This document shows positions 1 to 12,670 of a DNA stretch of 64,000 nucleotides, in pieces. The translations under genes and the position numbers were made by a program. A model generated the notes under the pieces. It was not told the origin of the DNA. It made no database searches and saw nothing but the letters and a program-made list of their open reading frames with translations. Numbering within the stretch: position 1 is the stretch's first letter; each line of letters starts with the position of its first letter. This DNA is from Acanthaster planci (Eukaryota > Echinodermata > Asteroidea > Valvatida > Acanthasteridae): positions 648,611 to 712,610 of the forward strand of contig NW_019091418.1 in assembly GCF_001949145.1 (NCBI RefSeq). Reading direction: 5' to 3'.

Positions 1-169
1 GAGGAGAACATAACCTTGCCATCATGCCTTTAGGAAACAATGAATGCATTAGATGTAAATACTTGGTATTAAGTCTGCAGAACTGATAGTCTTGCGTTCA
101 ACATAAACAGAGGGGCCAGCAATGGAGGTAAAAAGAAAAGCTACTGAATGGCCTGACTGCTGATTAACT

Positions 170-440
170 TGGTACACGTACATGTACATGTAGGCTACAT
201 ATGAACAATGTACATGTAGGCTACATATATACATGTACATGTACATGTAGGCTACATATATACATGAACAATGTACATGTAGGCTACATATACACATGTA
301 CATGTACATGTAGGCTACATATATATTATACATGTACATGTAACGCAGAACTGTACTGGAAACATATATACATGTACATGTACATGTAGGCTACATATAT
401 ATTATACATGTACATGTAACGCAGAACTGTACTGGAAACG
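170..440. repeat. TACATG-rich microsatellite with nested duplication
   Basis: The stretch is built from TACATG/CATGTA units interrupted by GGCTACATATATA segments. A block of about 59 bp ending in the non-repetitive tail AACGCAGAACTGTACTGG is present twice, at about 305-363 and 381-439. Open frames through this region on both strands are rich in Tyr, Met, His and Val and come only from the hexamer periodicity, so they are not genes. The same TACATGTA motif is sprinkled through the first 12 kb. Positions 1-170 hold nothing recognisable. Confidence 0.9.
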
Positions 441-525
441 TCACACATCTGGAAGAGCCAATCAAAAGCCATTCGGTTGAAGTGAAAGTTATTAAAATGA
501 ACTGTTACCTGGTACAATGGCGCGC

Positions 526-678
526 TGTCTTAAATCATTTCACACCTGACCGAACTACCGTGCCTCTGCATGCACTTTGTGAGAGTCCATGAACATTTTG
601 TCTTAAATCATTTCACACCTGACCAGACTACCGTGCCTCTGCATGCACTTTGTGAGAGGTCCATGAACATTTTGTCTT
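526..678. repeat. Two-copy tandem duplication, ~74-bp unit
   Basis: The segment beginning TGTCTTAAATCATTTCACAC and ending at CATGAACATTTTG occurs twice head to tail, at about 526-599 and 600-675. The copies differ by only a few substitutions and one inserted base, so the duplication looks young. It contains no gene. The flanks at 680-1860 show scattered TACATGTA but no exon-like structure that I can support. Confidence 0.85.
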
Positions 679-1863
679 CTTCCTGCAACCTTGCATACAT
701 TATGACAACCCGGACTGACAACGCAGAGTTATATCTGCTGCATCAGGAGGGTGTGCACGTATGTCCACCAATCAAGTTAAAGTTCAAGGAGCAGAACGTT
801 ATAATGTACAGTACATGTACCAGTCTGTGTACAAAAGAAAGGATGGATTGGATACTGGTACATTTCTACATTATTCATGTTTATATTGGCATCTGCGAGC
901 AGAGATTCAGGAACTGCTTAGCAGTTTAGCCTGCCAGCCATTCCTGTGTTTACAATGTACATGGGGCCTTCGGGATGAATTAGCCTGCTACCGGTATTCT
1001 ACACATACAAGTTTGTAAGCGACCTACATGTACAGTATCTGTATCTAGACCGGTGACTGACTTTTGATTGGCTAGATTGTCAAATCTGAACAACACTCAT
1101 AAATCTACATGTACGTAGTGTAGTTGGTTCCAGCACACCCCTTAACCTACCAGTACAAGAAGTCGGTAACCCAGCCTTGATGTTCGTAAGTCGTTAACAC
1201 CAACTTGGAACCTTCTGCCTCCCATGTTTTTATCACACCATCTGGAAAAAGACAACTAAAACTTTAATAGGCTAAGTGCAGAGTGTTTCGTGCAGCATCA
1301 ACTACATGTACATGTAAGGCCTAGGGGTACATAAAGAATCATCATACATGTACATGTATATTGTTACATCTTGGCCATGCACTCGTTCAGGCACAAGGGA
1401 GAATTTAGTAAATAGATGGCATCGATTTTGTGTCAGCGTTTTTTAGGAAAATACAATGAAGCCAGTTGCTGGTGAAACTTTGAACCTGTGATATTTGACA
1501 AGTTCACAGGTCTGCTTAATTGCTGCTGTGCAGGCACTGCAGCTGAACATGTGTCGTGTGGGTGGTGTTACTTTAAGATGTGTAGAAAGTTTATTGGAAT
1601 CTCTGATTCTCCCTCAAGTTAGTCCATAGACAGGCGCAGTAGACATTTTAAGGACAGTTTTAGAGGTGAATTCTGAGGATTTTGACCCGGGGTACGAGCT
1701 ATTTTGAGTGAAATAAATTAATGGAAGCACCCTACCATGTCTACTTCCTCAGTACCTGACTAGTCACTTGACAATGTCCAAATGTTAATATTAATATAAT
1801 AAAATTAAAAGGCGATTTGTAGGGTCCAAGCCACTCGGACATTGTTGGACAATTGAATAAGCC

Positions 1864-2735
1864 TAGGCTACCCTAGTCCTGTAAACAGGGCCAGAAGAAT
1901 ACTCCTCCGTCAAATACTGGGCCCTGTCCCAATTCATAGGGATTTCTTTTGAAGAGATTTATCTGGGATTTCGGGGGGCATAACTAAACATCCGCTTGAT
2001 TTTATGAGCTGAAATTGCACCGGTACATTCACTACTTACAGGGTAAGCTTTCTGCTAGGTTGCTAACTGCAGAAAACTCACATTTTTCTTGTTTGGAGGA
2101 AAAGAATGTTGCCTTTTTTGCCGTTTTCCCACGCCAGACGAATTTTGTCCCACTTGGACAAAACTGACGGCTGTTTCGTCACTTTCATGTCACGTCACAG
2201 AGAGCAATCCATGCTACCAATGATTTGCCGCAAGCCATGTGTGACTGAACAGGGCATCAGCCAAGGGCGTTGTGTATTATAATTAGCTGCGACACAAAAC
2301 AGCCGTGATTGTCCACGACTCGAGTACTTAGATCGACAGGTTCTCTCACAGATCTGAACAAAATTCGTAAGTGCTGAAGTCTGGGTGCAAACTAAACAGG
2401 CTCTCATACATGTACATGAGACAGGCTACCATTACTTAACCATACAAAGCAGTCTGTGTAATGTACAAGACAGGCCAAAATTCCTCCGAACGAGAAAACG
2501 GAGAGTTTTCTGCAATTAGCCACCTGGTGGAAAGTTTACCCTGTATGTAGTGAACGTACCAGTGCAATTTCAGCTCATAAAAACAAGCAGATGTTTAGTT
2601 AGGCCTATGCTTTGCCACCGGATATCCCGGATAAAACTTTTAGAAAGAAATCCCAATGAATCGGGACAGGAACCAGTATCCGACAGTGGAGTATTAGTCG
2701 GGCCCTATTTATGGGTCTAAGGCTACCCCAATCAT
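1864..2735. mobile_element. Long inverted repeat (foldback element), ~240-bp arms
   Basis: The left arm (about 1864-2105) reappears as its diverged reverse complement at about 2478-2735. Paired landmarks are CTGCAGAAAACTC near 2070 with GAGTTTTCTGCA near 2512, TTATGAGCTGAAATTGCAC near 2003 with its complement near 2563, and GGGATTTCTTT near 1940 with its complement near 2645. The spacer of about 370 bp shows no convincing coding capacity. This is the structure of a foldback or MITE-like DNA element, or of two inverted copies of one repeat. No target-site duplication was established. Confidence 0.75.
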
Positions 2736-2899
2736 TTTGTGTACACCCAGAATTAGGCATGCAGTCTAGGCCTACCAGTGTACCAGTACTCAGCAGTGAC
2801 CAGTACGGCCTAGCATGCCTAGGCTAGGGCCCTACATGTACATCATGCATCGTGTAGGCCTACATCTGTACATGTAATGATGTATGATGTAGGCCCTAC

Positions 2900-3002
2900 C
2901 TTCGAAACCCGCCAAGATTTCACGTCGCATCGGATGATAACCAATGGCTGTAACGGACCGATGGTGGGTCTCCTTGATCACAGCTTGCTTCTCCATCGCC
3001 AT
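2900..3002 (-). CDS. Possible first coding exon of a WD40-like gene (partial)
   Basis: On the minus strand an ATG at 3002 opens a 34-codon stretch that ends at a good donor (GAAG|GTAGGG, last exon base 2900) in phase 1. The peptide contains HHRSVTAIGYHP and RREILAGFE. These resemble the opening strands of a WD40 blade, where 'H..V.A..YHP.R.E...G.E' is common. The ATG sits inside CAAGATGGCGATGG, a YY1-like motif often found at animal translation starts. An upstream in-frame ATG at 3041 also exists. No downstream exon was recognised in 1-2899, so the gene would continue beyond the left edge. The exon call is moderately supported; the WD40 label is weak inference. Confidence 0.42.
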
Positions 3003-3465
3003 CTTGCTTGTCTTGTTGAAAGAATTCCACTTACACAACAAAACTTAACGTAATCTTTTCCTTAACGATCTGGATTGTACCTCGTCTATCAACGTCGCCA
3101 TTTTGAAAAATGTATCTCTTGGAGACGACCTTTCACCCGAAGAAAAGTTGCAGCTGGGCTAGGGCTGGAGAACCCATAGCCTACAGTTAATCTAGTCGTA
3201 GCCAAGTAATTCTGGGATAGCAGCTACGGATGCGGCTGTAACCTAATGACTTGGCTACGGCTGACAAATACACATACAACTAGTTGCACACTGTACGCGT
3301 ACAAGCTGCCTGCCGGATGAAGCCAGCGAAGTGACTGCCCCTTTTGATGTGATGCAAAAAGTGGAGAGACTTTAGTCGGGTTCCTTAGCTTGCTTTGCGG
3401 AAGTGACAACAGACACAATCGCATTCAATGATGTGAGAGCAGCTCAGGGAGCAGACATTTGAAAA
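3003..3465. promoter_or_regulatory. Probable bidirectional promoter region
   Basis: This interval lies between two divergent first exons: the WD40-like exon starting at 3002 on the minus strand and the DHHC palmitoyltransferase exon starting at 3466 on the plus strand. It contains GCCATTTTG at about 3097-3105, the reverse complement of a YY1-type CAAAATGGC. A second copy, GCCATCTTG at 2998-3006, overlaps the minus-strand start codon. No convincing TATA box was seen. The divergent head-to-head layout with under 500 bp between starts is what suggests a shared promoter. This is inference, because transcription starts cannot be read from sequence alone. Confidence 0.45.
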
Positions 3466-6400
3466 ATGGTTGTTTTCCGGAACGACCCGTGCGGCATTGT
3501 GTGCCTTTTTATCACTTACTTTGTGGTACTTTACTCGGATTACGTTGTGATAGAATGGCTTATAATTCCGACCATGTTCGACAGGTAACGTGTGACAAGG
3601 AAATCATGAAAATGCAATGCATTTTGAGGGACTTTTCGAGCGCATGGGGGGCCGGGGGCCTAACAACTTAACAAGTAACATGCCTGCCCAATGGCATGGC
3701 ACCCGAGAACTGTGGCCGTAACATGGTCCGGTTCGACGGCAGTCACACTCCCGTCGAGCCCCACAGTTCAGGGTGTATGCCCATGCATCACGTGCATGAT
3801 GGGCCCCAGTCATACTGGTGGCGCTCTCTCGGTCTCGATCAGTCACGTTTCTACTCTAGTGTCAGTCTCTGGTCATAATCTGAATCTGATCATGGTTGGT
3901 AGGCTAACAGGTTGTTTCTGAAGCATTCATAAGGACTAGGCCTAGTAGTAGTACTACTTTTCGATATGTTCCAGAGTTGTAAGTAGTTCTAGTTGCAAAT
4001 GTTTGCGAGTCAATCGTAATGTACATTGTACATGCAGGCCAAGTGACTCAAGTTGAGTCATTAGGCAGAAAAGCTGAGTACATGTAAGTAGGCCCTGTTT
4101 ATAGATGCAATCTTTCAAAGGGCCAAAATTTTAAGTTTGAGCGCACAATTGAATTTTTTAATTTTTGCAAAACCACAGATTTTGTCAAAAAAACGGCACA
4201 CGTGATAAGAATTACATGGTACGCTCAATGCTATCTGCGCAGATTTAAAATACATGTAGGTCACTGTAGGTAGGCCTACATGTATTCAACCTTACAAAAA
4301 TTGCACAAGGTGTGCAAATTTCAAATTTGCTCACTTTGAAAGATTTCGCTGAATAGACCCTACCTGTCTGTTTTCCTTCCTCCATGCTGTAATCAAGCTT
4401 GAGCATGTTGAGTCAAATATATCAGCACAATACGGTGAATAAAAACAAGTCATTATTGGCATTGTTAAACTTACCTCAAGGTAGTAAGGTACAATGTACA
4501 TGTAAGTACCGTAGACCTACTGCTAACATGCGGTCAATCATGCCTCATCTTACTCTTCATAATCGCACATGTGCATACATCATAGGCTAAACGAAATGAA
4601 AATTCTAAGCATTTTTGCACATTGTTTTTTTTTTTTGGCAAAAATCTTTGCTTTTATTTTTCAGACTGGAGACTAAGTAATTTTCACTCAAGTCAGGTTT
4701 CTGATGGGAGACTCAAGTCATCTACTGGCAATGACTCCAGTCAACTCATTTACTCATGAGAACTTGGAACTCAAATATCGACCAAAACGCGGAGTATACA
4801 ATAAGAATAGCACTCCTTTGCATTAATAATGCAACCCTTCTCCCATAAAATCGAAATTTCTTCAACCGGCAAATTAATGAAGATACACGTACATGTTCAT
4901 GTTTGAGGAATACTGAACCCAAACCAAATTTTATCTGAAAAGCTTACCATGAGCCAGGCTTATCCATGAGAGAAATCATGCCAAACCACTGTTACTACAG
5001 TGTACATGTTCATGGGTCATTCCAGAAATTAGGAGTTCATTTTGTTTCCCTGTCCCCGTCACATCTGACGTAGGATTTTGTAAGTTCAGAACACATTTTC
5101 TCATTTCCAAGAGTTGATGAATTAATTGAAATTACCAGCCAAACAAATAGTAATACATGTATGTAGTTTGAAAGCGACTTTGGTGATATTTCAATGTCAA
5201 ATTACAAAGGTCAGATGTACATGTAACACTAACAGGGACTTACATGTAGATTCCTGTTTGCCTGTTGAAATATTGATATAAAGGTTACGCATGCTTCAGT
5301 GCATTTACAAAGGAACAAATATGCCACCATTTCCAATGCTGAATATGCTGAAATTACATTTACTGATATCAACTACATATACATACTTCATATTTTGTCA
5401 TGCCCATATGCATAGACCTATACATAGATCTGTTTAATGCATCTGAAGGAACTTACTGTTAGACTAGGGTGTGCCTGTTTAATTCTGTGATTCTCTTGTA
5501 CATGTATAAATAATGAAATTGAGGCTCATTTTGGTTATGAAACAGAGCCCGTATAAAAAGGTGCATATCCATGTATGAAAATAAATCAAATTACAAACAT
5601 GTAAATTGCAATTTCCAGGGGTGAGATTTTCCAGCTTGTTAGCTGGTTTCAGCTTTTTTGTTTTTGATTTCAACTTTTTTTCATCACTGGCTGTGTACAA
5701 AAGTATTGGAGATTTTCACAGTTCAGCTTTGTGGTGCCTTTTTTCAGCTGTTGTCAACTATTTTTATCATTGGTCAATCTCACCCCTGAATTTCAGAACA
5801 ACGTTTCAAAATGTTTGCCAGCTCTCTGTAGCCTGACTTCTTCATCCTCCCTTGGACTTCGACTTGAAATTTCATTTGTTTTAACAGTCAGATTTTGCAG
5901 TGCGCAGCAAGGCATGGTTTAAAAAAACACCTGTAATGTGGAAACGTCAATATTTGCAAATCTGGTTTTTCTTTTTTTTTCTATTCGCAGTATATGGGGG
6001 GCCTTCCATGGATTGGTTTTCAACATCATTGTTTTCATGATCTTTCTGTCACATCTCAGAGCCGTCTTGTCAGATCCCGGTGAGCATTTTACATACATGT
6101 ACACTGCATAAAGCATGCATGGCATAAAACGTAAAACTAAAACCAAAATGTTGAGTTTACATGCACATGTATACATGTATGCTGATCTTCGTGAGTGGCT
6201 TGTCTCTGTTACATTGTGCATGTGGTTATATTTCCTAATTAAAAAAATGGCTTGGAATATTCCTGGTCCATGTTGCTGTTGGTACCATTGTCGGGATCAG
6301 TAAGGCTTGCTTTATATGACTGCGTTAATTCAATCATACATGTCATGCATGTATTGTATATGTATTGCAATCATTCTACATGAAATCATGAAAAAATAAT

Positions 6401-9400
6401 TATATACGAGTACATGCAAAAAAAATACATGTTTTGGCAATTATGGTAATTTGTACATATTTAGAATGAATAAGGTGGTCTATGGTTGCTGTATTTGACA
6501 ATACATCCGTACTTAAGAGATCTGACTTCTTCCATTAATGTTTGTGAATCAGACCTTCGGCATGTTTGGTCTCTGTCATTCTTATGCATATAGGTATTGT
6601 TCCCCTGCCCAGCATTAACCTGGACTTCTCCGGCATGAAAGCCGGACAGGTACCCAAGAAATTGGTCACAAAGGTACAGTTTACCGAAGAAATCACAAAT
6701 GTTGCATTGTGGCAGCATTGGTGTACCGATATGGTAAATGCATGCTAATGATTACATGTTGGTACCTACCTTTACAGGTGTCGCCATATTCAGGCGCATT
6801 ATTGTATATATACACATATCTATAGGGAATTTGAGAAAATGCCAACAGGAAACTTAGATTGTTCTCTCATTTTGTGCTTCTTGAAAATTATGCCTTGCAG
6901 TGCTTCTTGAAACCGTTCTTGTTAACTCTGCGTAAAATTAAAATTTCGATCCATGCTCTGATTTGTCATCCAAATACATGTACATGCGGAATTTAGCAAA
7001 GTGCTATCCAAGACTCAGGATTTCAAGTGGTTTTAAGTAGGGATGTTCTATACAGTATTTGCTTTCATTGTGGTTTGTGTTTTTTGCCAGATGCAATGAG
7101 AATTTACCTTTTAACGATGTAAAGAGAAGCAGATGGAGGTGCCACACCCCTCTTAAGTGCACATTTGTGATGTCTAATCCAGTTTTATCTCTTCGCGGCA
7201 TGTTAGTAGTCTTTTTTTGTGCATTTCATACATGTAGGATGGTATCAGTTGGTCAATTTGTCAAAAGTGTGAAGCCTACCGACCTCCACGGGCTCATCAC
7301 TGCCGGATATGCCGGCGATGTATACGTAAAATGGATCACCACTGTCCATGGTAAGTCTCCCGTTGTGGAAACCTCAGAACAGAGCTGTAATCAAGGGGTA
7401 CATTGTGAGGTCCGTCTCAAGTCATTTGCCGTTCAAAATTAATTATGATAAAGACATGTTGTCATTTCGTCGTCATGCCCTGTAACCAGGTTCCCCAGTG
7501 GGGAAATTAGGCTGGAAAAGGTGGTCAGAATGAATTTACTTCATAAATGGTCCGAAAAAAACTGGTAACGGATAGTAATAAGTTGAAATGTGCTGAAGTC
7601 CCTGTGGATGATTTGTGGATTGTCCTGTATAGAGGTGTACAATGTACCAGTAGCAGAGATCAATGGCTTGAAGCGTACAATGTACATGTACGTATTTACT
7701 GCTCCTGTTTTCGATGTTTAAGTTAAGTCTGGAGGTTTTATTTGACTCCTGGAGGTCACAGGTTCAAATCCCACTCCAGTCAATTTCTTTGTTCATCTTT
7801 ATAATTATTTAACTCTTGATAAGTTTTTGATCTGTCTCATAAGATGAATCTTGTGTGGGTTTGGTGACTTTTCAAAGGATGTTTGAATTCTTTTGATTTC
7901 TGTAATTGTATGCTTGCATATTTTCTCTATTCAGGATCAATAACTGTGTCGGTGAATTCAACCAAAAGTATTTCATACAGTTTCTATTTTATGTTGGTGA
8001 GTATAAGTATTTTTACAATTAGGTTGGATGCAGGTGGGGCTGAAGAGGTTTAGAATGTAGATAATTTGGATCAGGGTACCAATCCATGCTGGAAGTCAGT
8101 TTCTCAGTAAAATGATTTTCTCTTTGTCTTTCAAGAAAAAGCAAGGGAATATGAAAAAAAAACAACCTCAAATCAGGTAAAAGTCTTGGAAGAGAAAGCA
8201 GTCACTAGTCAGTATGTTATATTTGGTCTCATGTCCGAACAGCCTGTCCATCATCCACTGGATGACCGGCTGTCTTGGCTTCTTAGTGTGGAAGTCCTTC
8301 TTTATCTCACTTTTGCCTGGAAAAAATTATACAATTTAGTTCTAAAATTCTAAAAATATTTACTTGAACCCAAGTAAAAATATAGTTTTTATCACTGCAG
8401 TATACATGTACATGTACTTTATAAGTGATAGTATACATGTGTGCACAGTCGAACCTCAAAGAGGTCCTTCAGACTTGGCAAATTACCTTGCTTTAACAGG
8501 AGCCTTGTATTATCAGGAATGAAAACAATGAAAAAAACAAAGGATTGGGAAGTAAAAAGTCCTTATTTTAAGCAGAATCTTTTATTAACGAGGTTCGACT
8601 GTACATGTACCAAATTACATGTATCCCATCCATGTGCATGTATTAAAGTTGGAACACTTGACATGTATACATGTAAGCAGTGTTCAAAAAGTAAACATCA
8701 ACAAGTCTGAGAGTTTTATACATGTATACATGTACATTGCAGTATTTGTAACACACATGTGCATGTATACATGGTACCCATATTGTTTGTGGATTAAAAT
8801 CAGTTTGTGGATTGAAATCTGTTTGTGGATTGAAATCTGTTTGTGGATTGAAATCTGTTTGTGGATTGAAATCAGTTTGTGGATATCTGTTTGTAGATTG
8901 AAATCTGTGGATTGAAATCTGTTTGTGAATTGAAATCTGTTTGTGGATTGAAATCTGTTTGTGGATCAAAATCCGTTTATGTTATGTAGACGTCTTTGTG
9001 ATAATTGTTCCAACTGGCCATCTCCTCTTATTGAAACAGTTGGCATGGAGGTATTGGGTAGACTAGTTGGAAGTCAACAGAGAATGTCGTTTTTTTGAGT
9101 ACCAGTACATGCATATGGCATACATCTTCTCCGCTCTCTATGGCCGTGACATAGCAGGATCACTCACTGTGTATCAGAGTGAATTGTGTTCATGTGCAGA
9201 GAATGGGAAAACTACTGTGCATGTAGTGCTTTGCTCACATGTACATGTACCTGTGTGCAGCTCACGTGTAGATACAACAAACATTCTGGCAAGGTCCTGT
9301 GGACTTTGTACTAATTAGAGTCAATATACCTGTACTGCCAACTCTAATGATATGGCAGATTGTCATTGCTTGTTTGTTCGTTTAATTATGCATGGTGGGA

Positions 9401-12400
9401 GGAAAAACAGATGAATTGCAGAAAATCACAGCCAGAATTTAGAAACATTACAGGTGTACAAGGTAACTTGTAATAGCAGGTTGTCATTTGAATACTTCAC
9501 GATAAAGCTTGAAATATTTCCATCAGTAATGAGGAATTTGATGTATGAAGCTTCTAAATGTATGTACATGTATCTGCTTAGTAATATTGCGTGGACAGAA
9601 ATGCCCCTCCTGATCAACCTAGATCAAGCTTGATCAGCACCCCGAGCATACAAGTACGTTTACTTCAAATCCTAAGCAACATACCATACGAGTGCATGTT
9701 GTAGGTTCAGACAGTCGTTTTTGTTAATTTTCTAACAGGTGTTGCAGGGTTGTATGCCATTATGGTCACCGTTATTTCCTGGACCTATGACTGTCCCATT
9801 TGTCAGAACATGATACACAAAAATGCCAGAATGTAAGTACAGTGTACTTGTACACACAAATGTAGTAAGTTTGGTAAAGATCGTTGTAGAATGCAGCCTG
9901 GAAGACGTCTGGCTATTCATTCTTTTGATTTATGGAGTATCGTGGAAATCCATCATACGTTGTACACCTGTGCAACAGTTCCCTCCCTTGGTCCTGAGAA
10001 AAAATAAACTGCATATAAGTCAGATATTGTTTCTTTCAAGCAAAAATAAAAACAATTCTAAAAAAAAAAAAAAACACCTAACTTTTTGCCCCGAAAAAGT
10101 GCTGTCTTTCTCCCCAAAAGTAAGGGCTGTTAAAGGCTGCTTTAAGAAATTCCAACGTTGTCTTGATCTGGAATAGCCTGAGGAGATTTAGTCACACAAT
10201 GTCACCATTTTATTTTGTTCTATTTGACAGAGCACATAGCATCATCTTAGTGGTTCTGTCCCTCCTTTTTGGTTTGTTTGTGATAGCCATTGGCTGTGAT
10301 CAGGTGAGATAAACCACCATTCGATTTTCAGAGCGGTAGGCCCGAGATATTTCTTCGGCTTGACTTCAGAGTCCGTGTTCATGTACATGTAGGCGGCTAC
10401 AGGAAAACTGGTACAGGTGTTTGTTGAGTGACTGTGCATCTGTAGGGATCCTGGTCAAATTGGAAAGTGGAGACTAGAATGGGAATGCTATTGACATGTA
10501 GTCTGTCCAAAGGTAGTCTACAGCCAACGGTTTGGTTATGGATGGTTTGGCAAAGAATGAGAAATGGCATGAAATTACAGGGGGGACTGTGATGTACGTG
10601 CACATCTCTCCCATTTTTTGGCCAGGGAACGGCACTTTGACATACTCGTATCAAATGCCCACCTTTTGGATGTGGTATTTTTCAACTGTCCACAATTTGC
10701 ATATTACCAATAAAACTGGGATCAAACAGTCCCAAAAAGCTGTTAAAAAGTACCATTTCCATTTTACACACAGGAGCATGCAAAGAAATGTTTATTGTGA
10801 ACAGCGTCCCTAGTTTTATGTGGTTTGCCACCTCCACCCTCAAAGTTACCACTTTCCATGGCCAGGCAATTGAGGATTTGGCATGTACCATCCCCCCCCT
10901 CTCCCCGGTCAGCACGGATTTGTGCCATTGAAATGGAACATGATGTGGTGAATAGTAGCATCATCAATCATCCACAAGTTTTTCACATTGGAAGATATAA
11001 ACCTTACAGAGAATGTGTTATGGCTTCCTAAACAGGATTCAGGAAGATTTCTTACAAAATACTTGGACCTCGTGATGCACAAGTTAAGGAAGCCTATTCC
11101 CCTTTTCCACATGCGGCTGAAAAATCCCATCAGATTCATTTTCCTTATGTAAATATCAGGTACTTGCTAAAGCGTACATTTTCTCTTGTTTTTCTGTAGG
11201 TTTTCTGAACGATTATCATTAACGTTGACTTGTGCTTGGCTTGTTTTCAGTTTCAAGCAATATTTGAGGATGAAACTGCCGTGGAACATGTGAAGAACAA
11301 AAGTGGCAGCGTGAATGGTTACAGGAGCACCAAGGATCAGAAATCCAAAATGATGCTCCTTCAAGAAGTCTTCGGAAAAGGTAACAAACTGTATTTTAGG
11401 CCGTGCCCGAAAAGGGCCTCCCGAGCTACCGCTAGGTCTGTTGTCTACGCGTCTCCACACATTCCCAATGGAGAGAAGACCTAGGCCTAGCTCTAGACAA
11501 GAGATTCAGATGTAGCCTTATTCCTTCACCACCACCATATTGCGCTAAATCTGGGCCGATAAGTAAGTGAATGTGACTCCAGTTTGCCTACTGCCTGTTC
11601 TTGTTTGGGCTTGGGCAAGGCTCGTGAGGATAGTGGTTGACTTTAATCGGATCACATTGGTTACGGTCCATCAGGCTAACTGCAGCTGTGTGTATTGCGT
11701 TCTCGCTCACTCGTTTAAAGCGTGTCGTCAACCCCCTACATGTATACACACACTCAAACGCAACATCGTGTATCGGATGAACATTTATTCTGGCCGTAAC
11801 TGTACTTAATCTATCCATGGTGGGTGTGATGTACACACAATATGCTACCATTGTGATCCAGCCTGGCCCTTAACCTTGATCGTAACTTTTGACCAAATTG
11901 AAGCTTGGACAGTCCAATCCCTGGCTCTTTGTGATGGCCATTTCCACAGCACTAGAAATCGGGCTTCAGGATTAGCCTAATCCCCGTCTCTGGCCCAGAT
12001 GCAGTTTTGTGGTTCATGCTGGGCATCTCGTGCCTTACCGTGCACTGGGTGCAGAATGACAAGAAATAAAGATTTGTCACACGTGGATGTTGTTTGACTT
12101 GTTTATTGCTCCAAACAGAAGAACCATTAGCAATACAGCACATTTATGCAAGACCGATTTTAAAAGTGTGAAATCAGTGATATCGATTTTAATCCTAACC
12201 CACTACCCTAATTGCACTGCTACGCTGCTGAACCCAACAACATTCAACAGCTCTAAAGCACGCTGAACTCAGCATACTAGAGCAAGACCACTGTTATTGG
12301 ATCCTGTTGGGATCAGCAGGGTTAGGGTTGAAGGGATAGTGTAATAGTCATACATTTACATCATCGGACCCTACTCATGTGAAATGTGGTGTCCAGCCCC

Positions 12401-12670
12401 TTCCCCGTAGTTCTGGAATTTGCTTGCTTTCTAAGACTAAATGCTTTTGATTTTCTTTGCTGACGATAAAGTTACTTATTTTCCATCCTTTGTGGAACAC
12501 TCTGAGAGGCTGTGTATGGACTACATATATACATGTATGCACAGAAACTCTCTCATCTTCCCCTGTTACTTCATTTCTCTCGGCTATCAGGATCTGTCTT
12601 CTCATGGATGTTGCCTTGGCGGTCTGCTCGTCGAGTTCCACTCACTCCACCTGTTGACTGGGATGTATGA
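3466..12670 (+). CDS. DHHC S-palmitoyltransferase, ZDHHC3/7 (Dnz1-like) type, complete
   Basis: Membrane enzyme that transfers palmitate from acyl-CoA to protein cysteines; family relatives act mainly at the Golgi. Nine exons fit in frame: 3466-3584, 5991-6079, 6594-6673, 7238-7350, 7935-7996, 9739-9832, 10231-10303, 11251-11380 and 12591-12670. They total 840 bp and 279 residues, close to the ~275-300 usual for this subfamily. Visible order: TM1 about residues 9-28, TM2 about 45-66, the SDPG motif at 67-70, then the cysteine-rich domain. That domain has C104, C107, H117, C118, C121 and C124, then Asp129-His-His-Cys132, where Cys132 is the acyl-accepting nucleophile, followed by PWINNCVG. TM3 is about 146-170 and TM4 about 189-208. 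A DETAVE segment at 217-222 matches the family TTxE-like motif. Exon 3 could instead end at 6650 (CAG|GTACCC), removing an in-frame segment before residue 97. The protein ends in acidic DWDV. Introns carry minisatellite and TACATG repeats. The exact vertebrate orthologue is not certain. Confidence 0.94.
7725..7790 (+). repeat. tRNA-derived SINE fragment (box B-like)
   Basis: Inside an intron of the palmitoyltransferase gene, GGTCACAGGTTCAAATCCCA carries a good RNA polymerase III box B (GGTTCAAATCC) preceded by a tRNA-like arm. It does not close into a full tRNA cloverleaf, and no clean box A was found. It is therefore more likely the remnant of a tRNA-derived SINE than a tRNA gene. There is no sign of function. 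Confidence 0.4.
8784..8975. repeat. 18-bp minisatellite (about ten units)
   Basis: The unit TTTGTGGATTGAAATCTG repeats head to tail with few changes, including ATTAAAATCAG and TAGATTG variants and one shortened unit near 8880. Because 18 is divisible by three, the array stays open on both strands, as QTDFNP repeats on the minus strand and WIEICL repeats on the plus strand. It lies in the intron between exons 5 and 6 of the palmitoyltransferase gene, so it is not coding. Confidence 0.95.

Noticed and set aside
49-517. Long Tyr/Met/His-rich open frames at the left edge
   Set aside because: They are translations of the TACATG microsatellite and its duplication, not genes.
8643-8969. Repeat protein with QTDFNP units on the minus strand
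   Set aside because: It is the translation of an 18-bp intronic minisatellite; the opposite strand is equally open.
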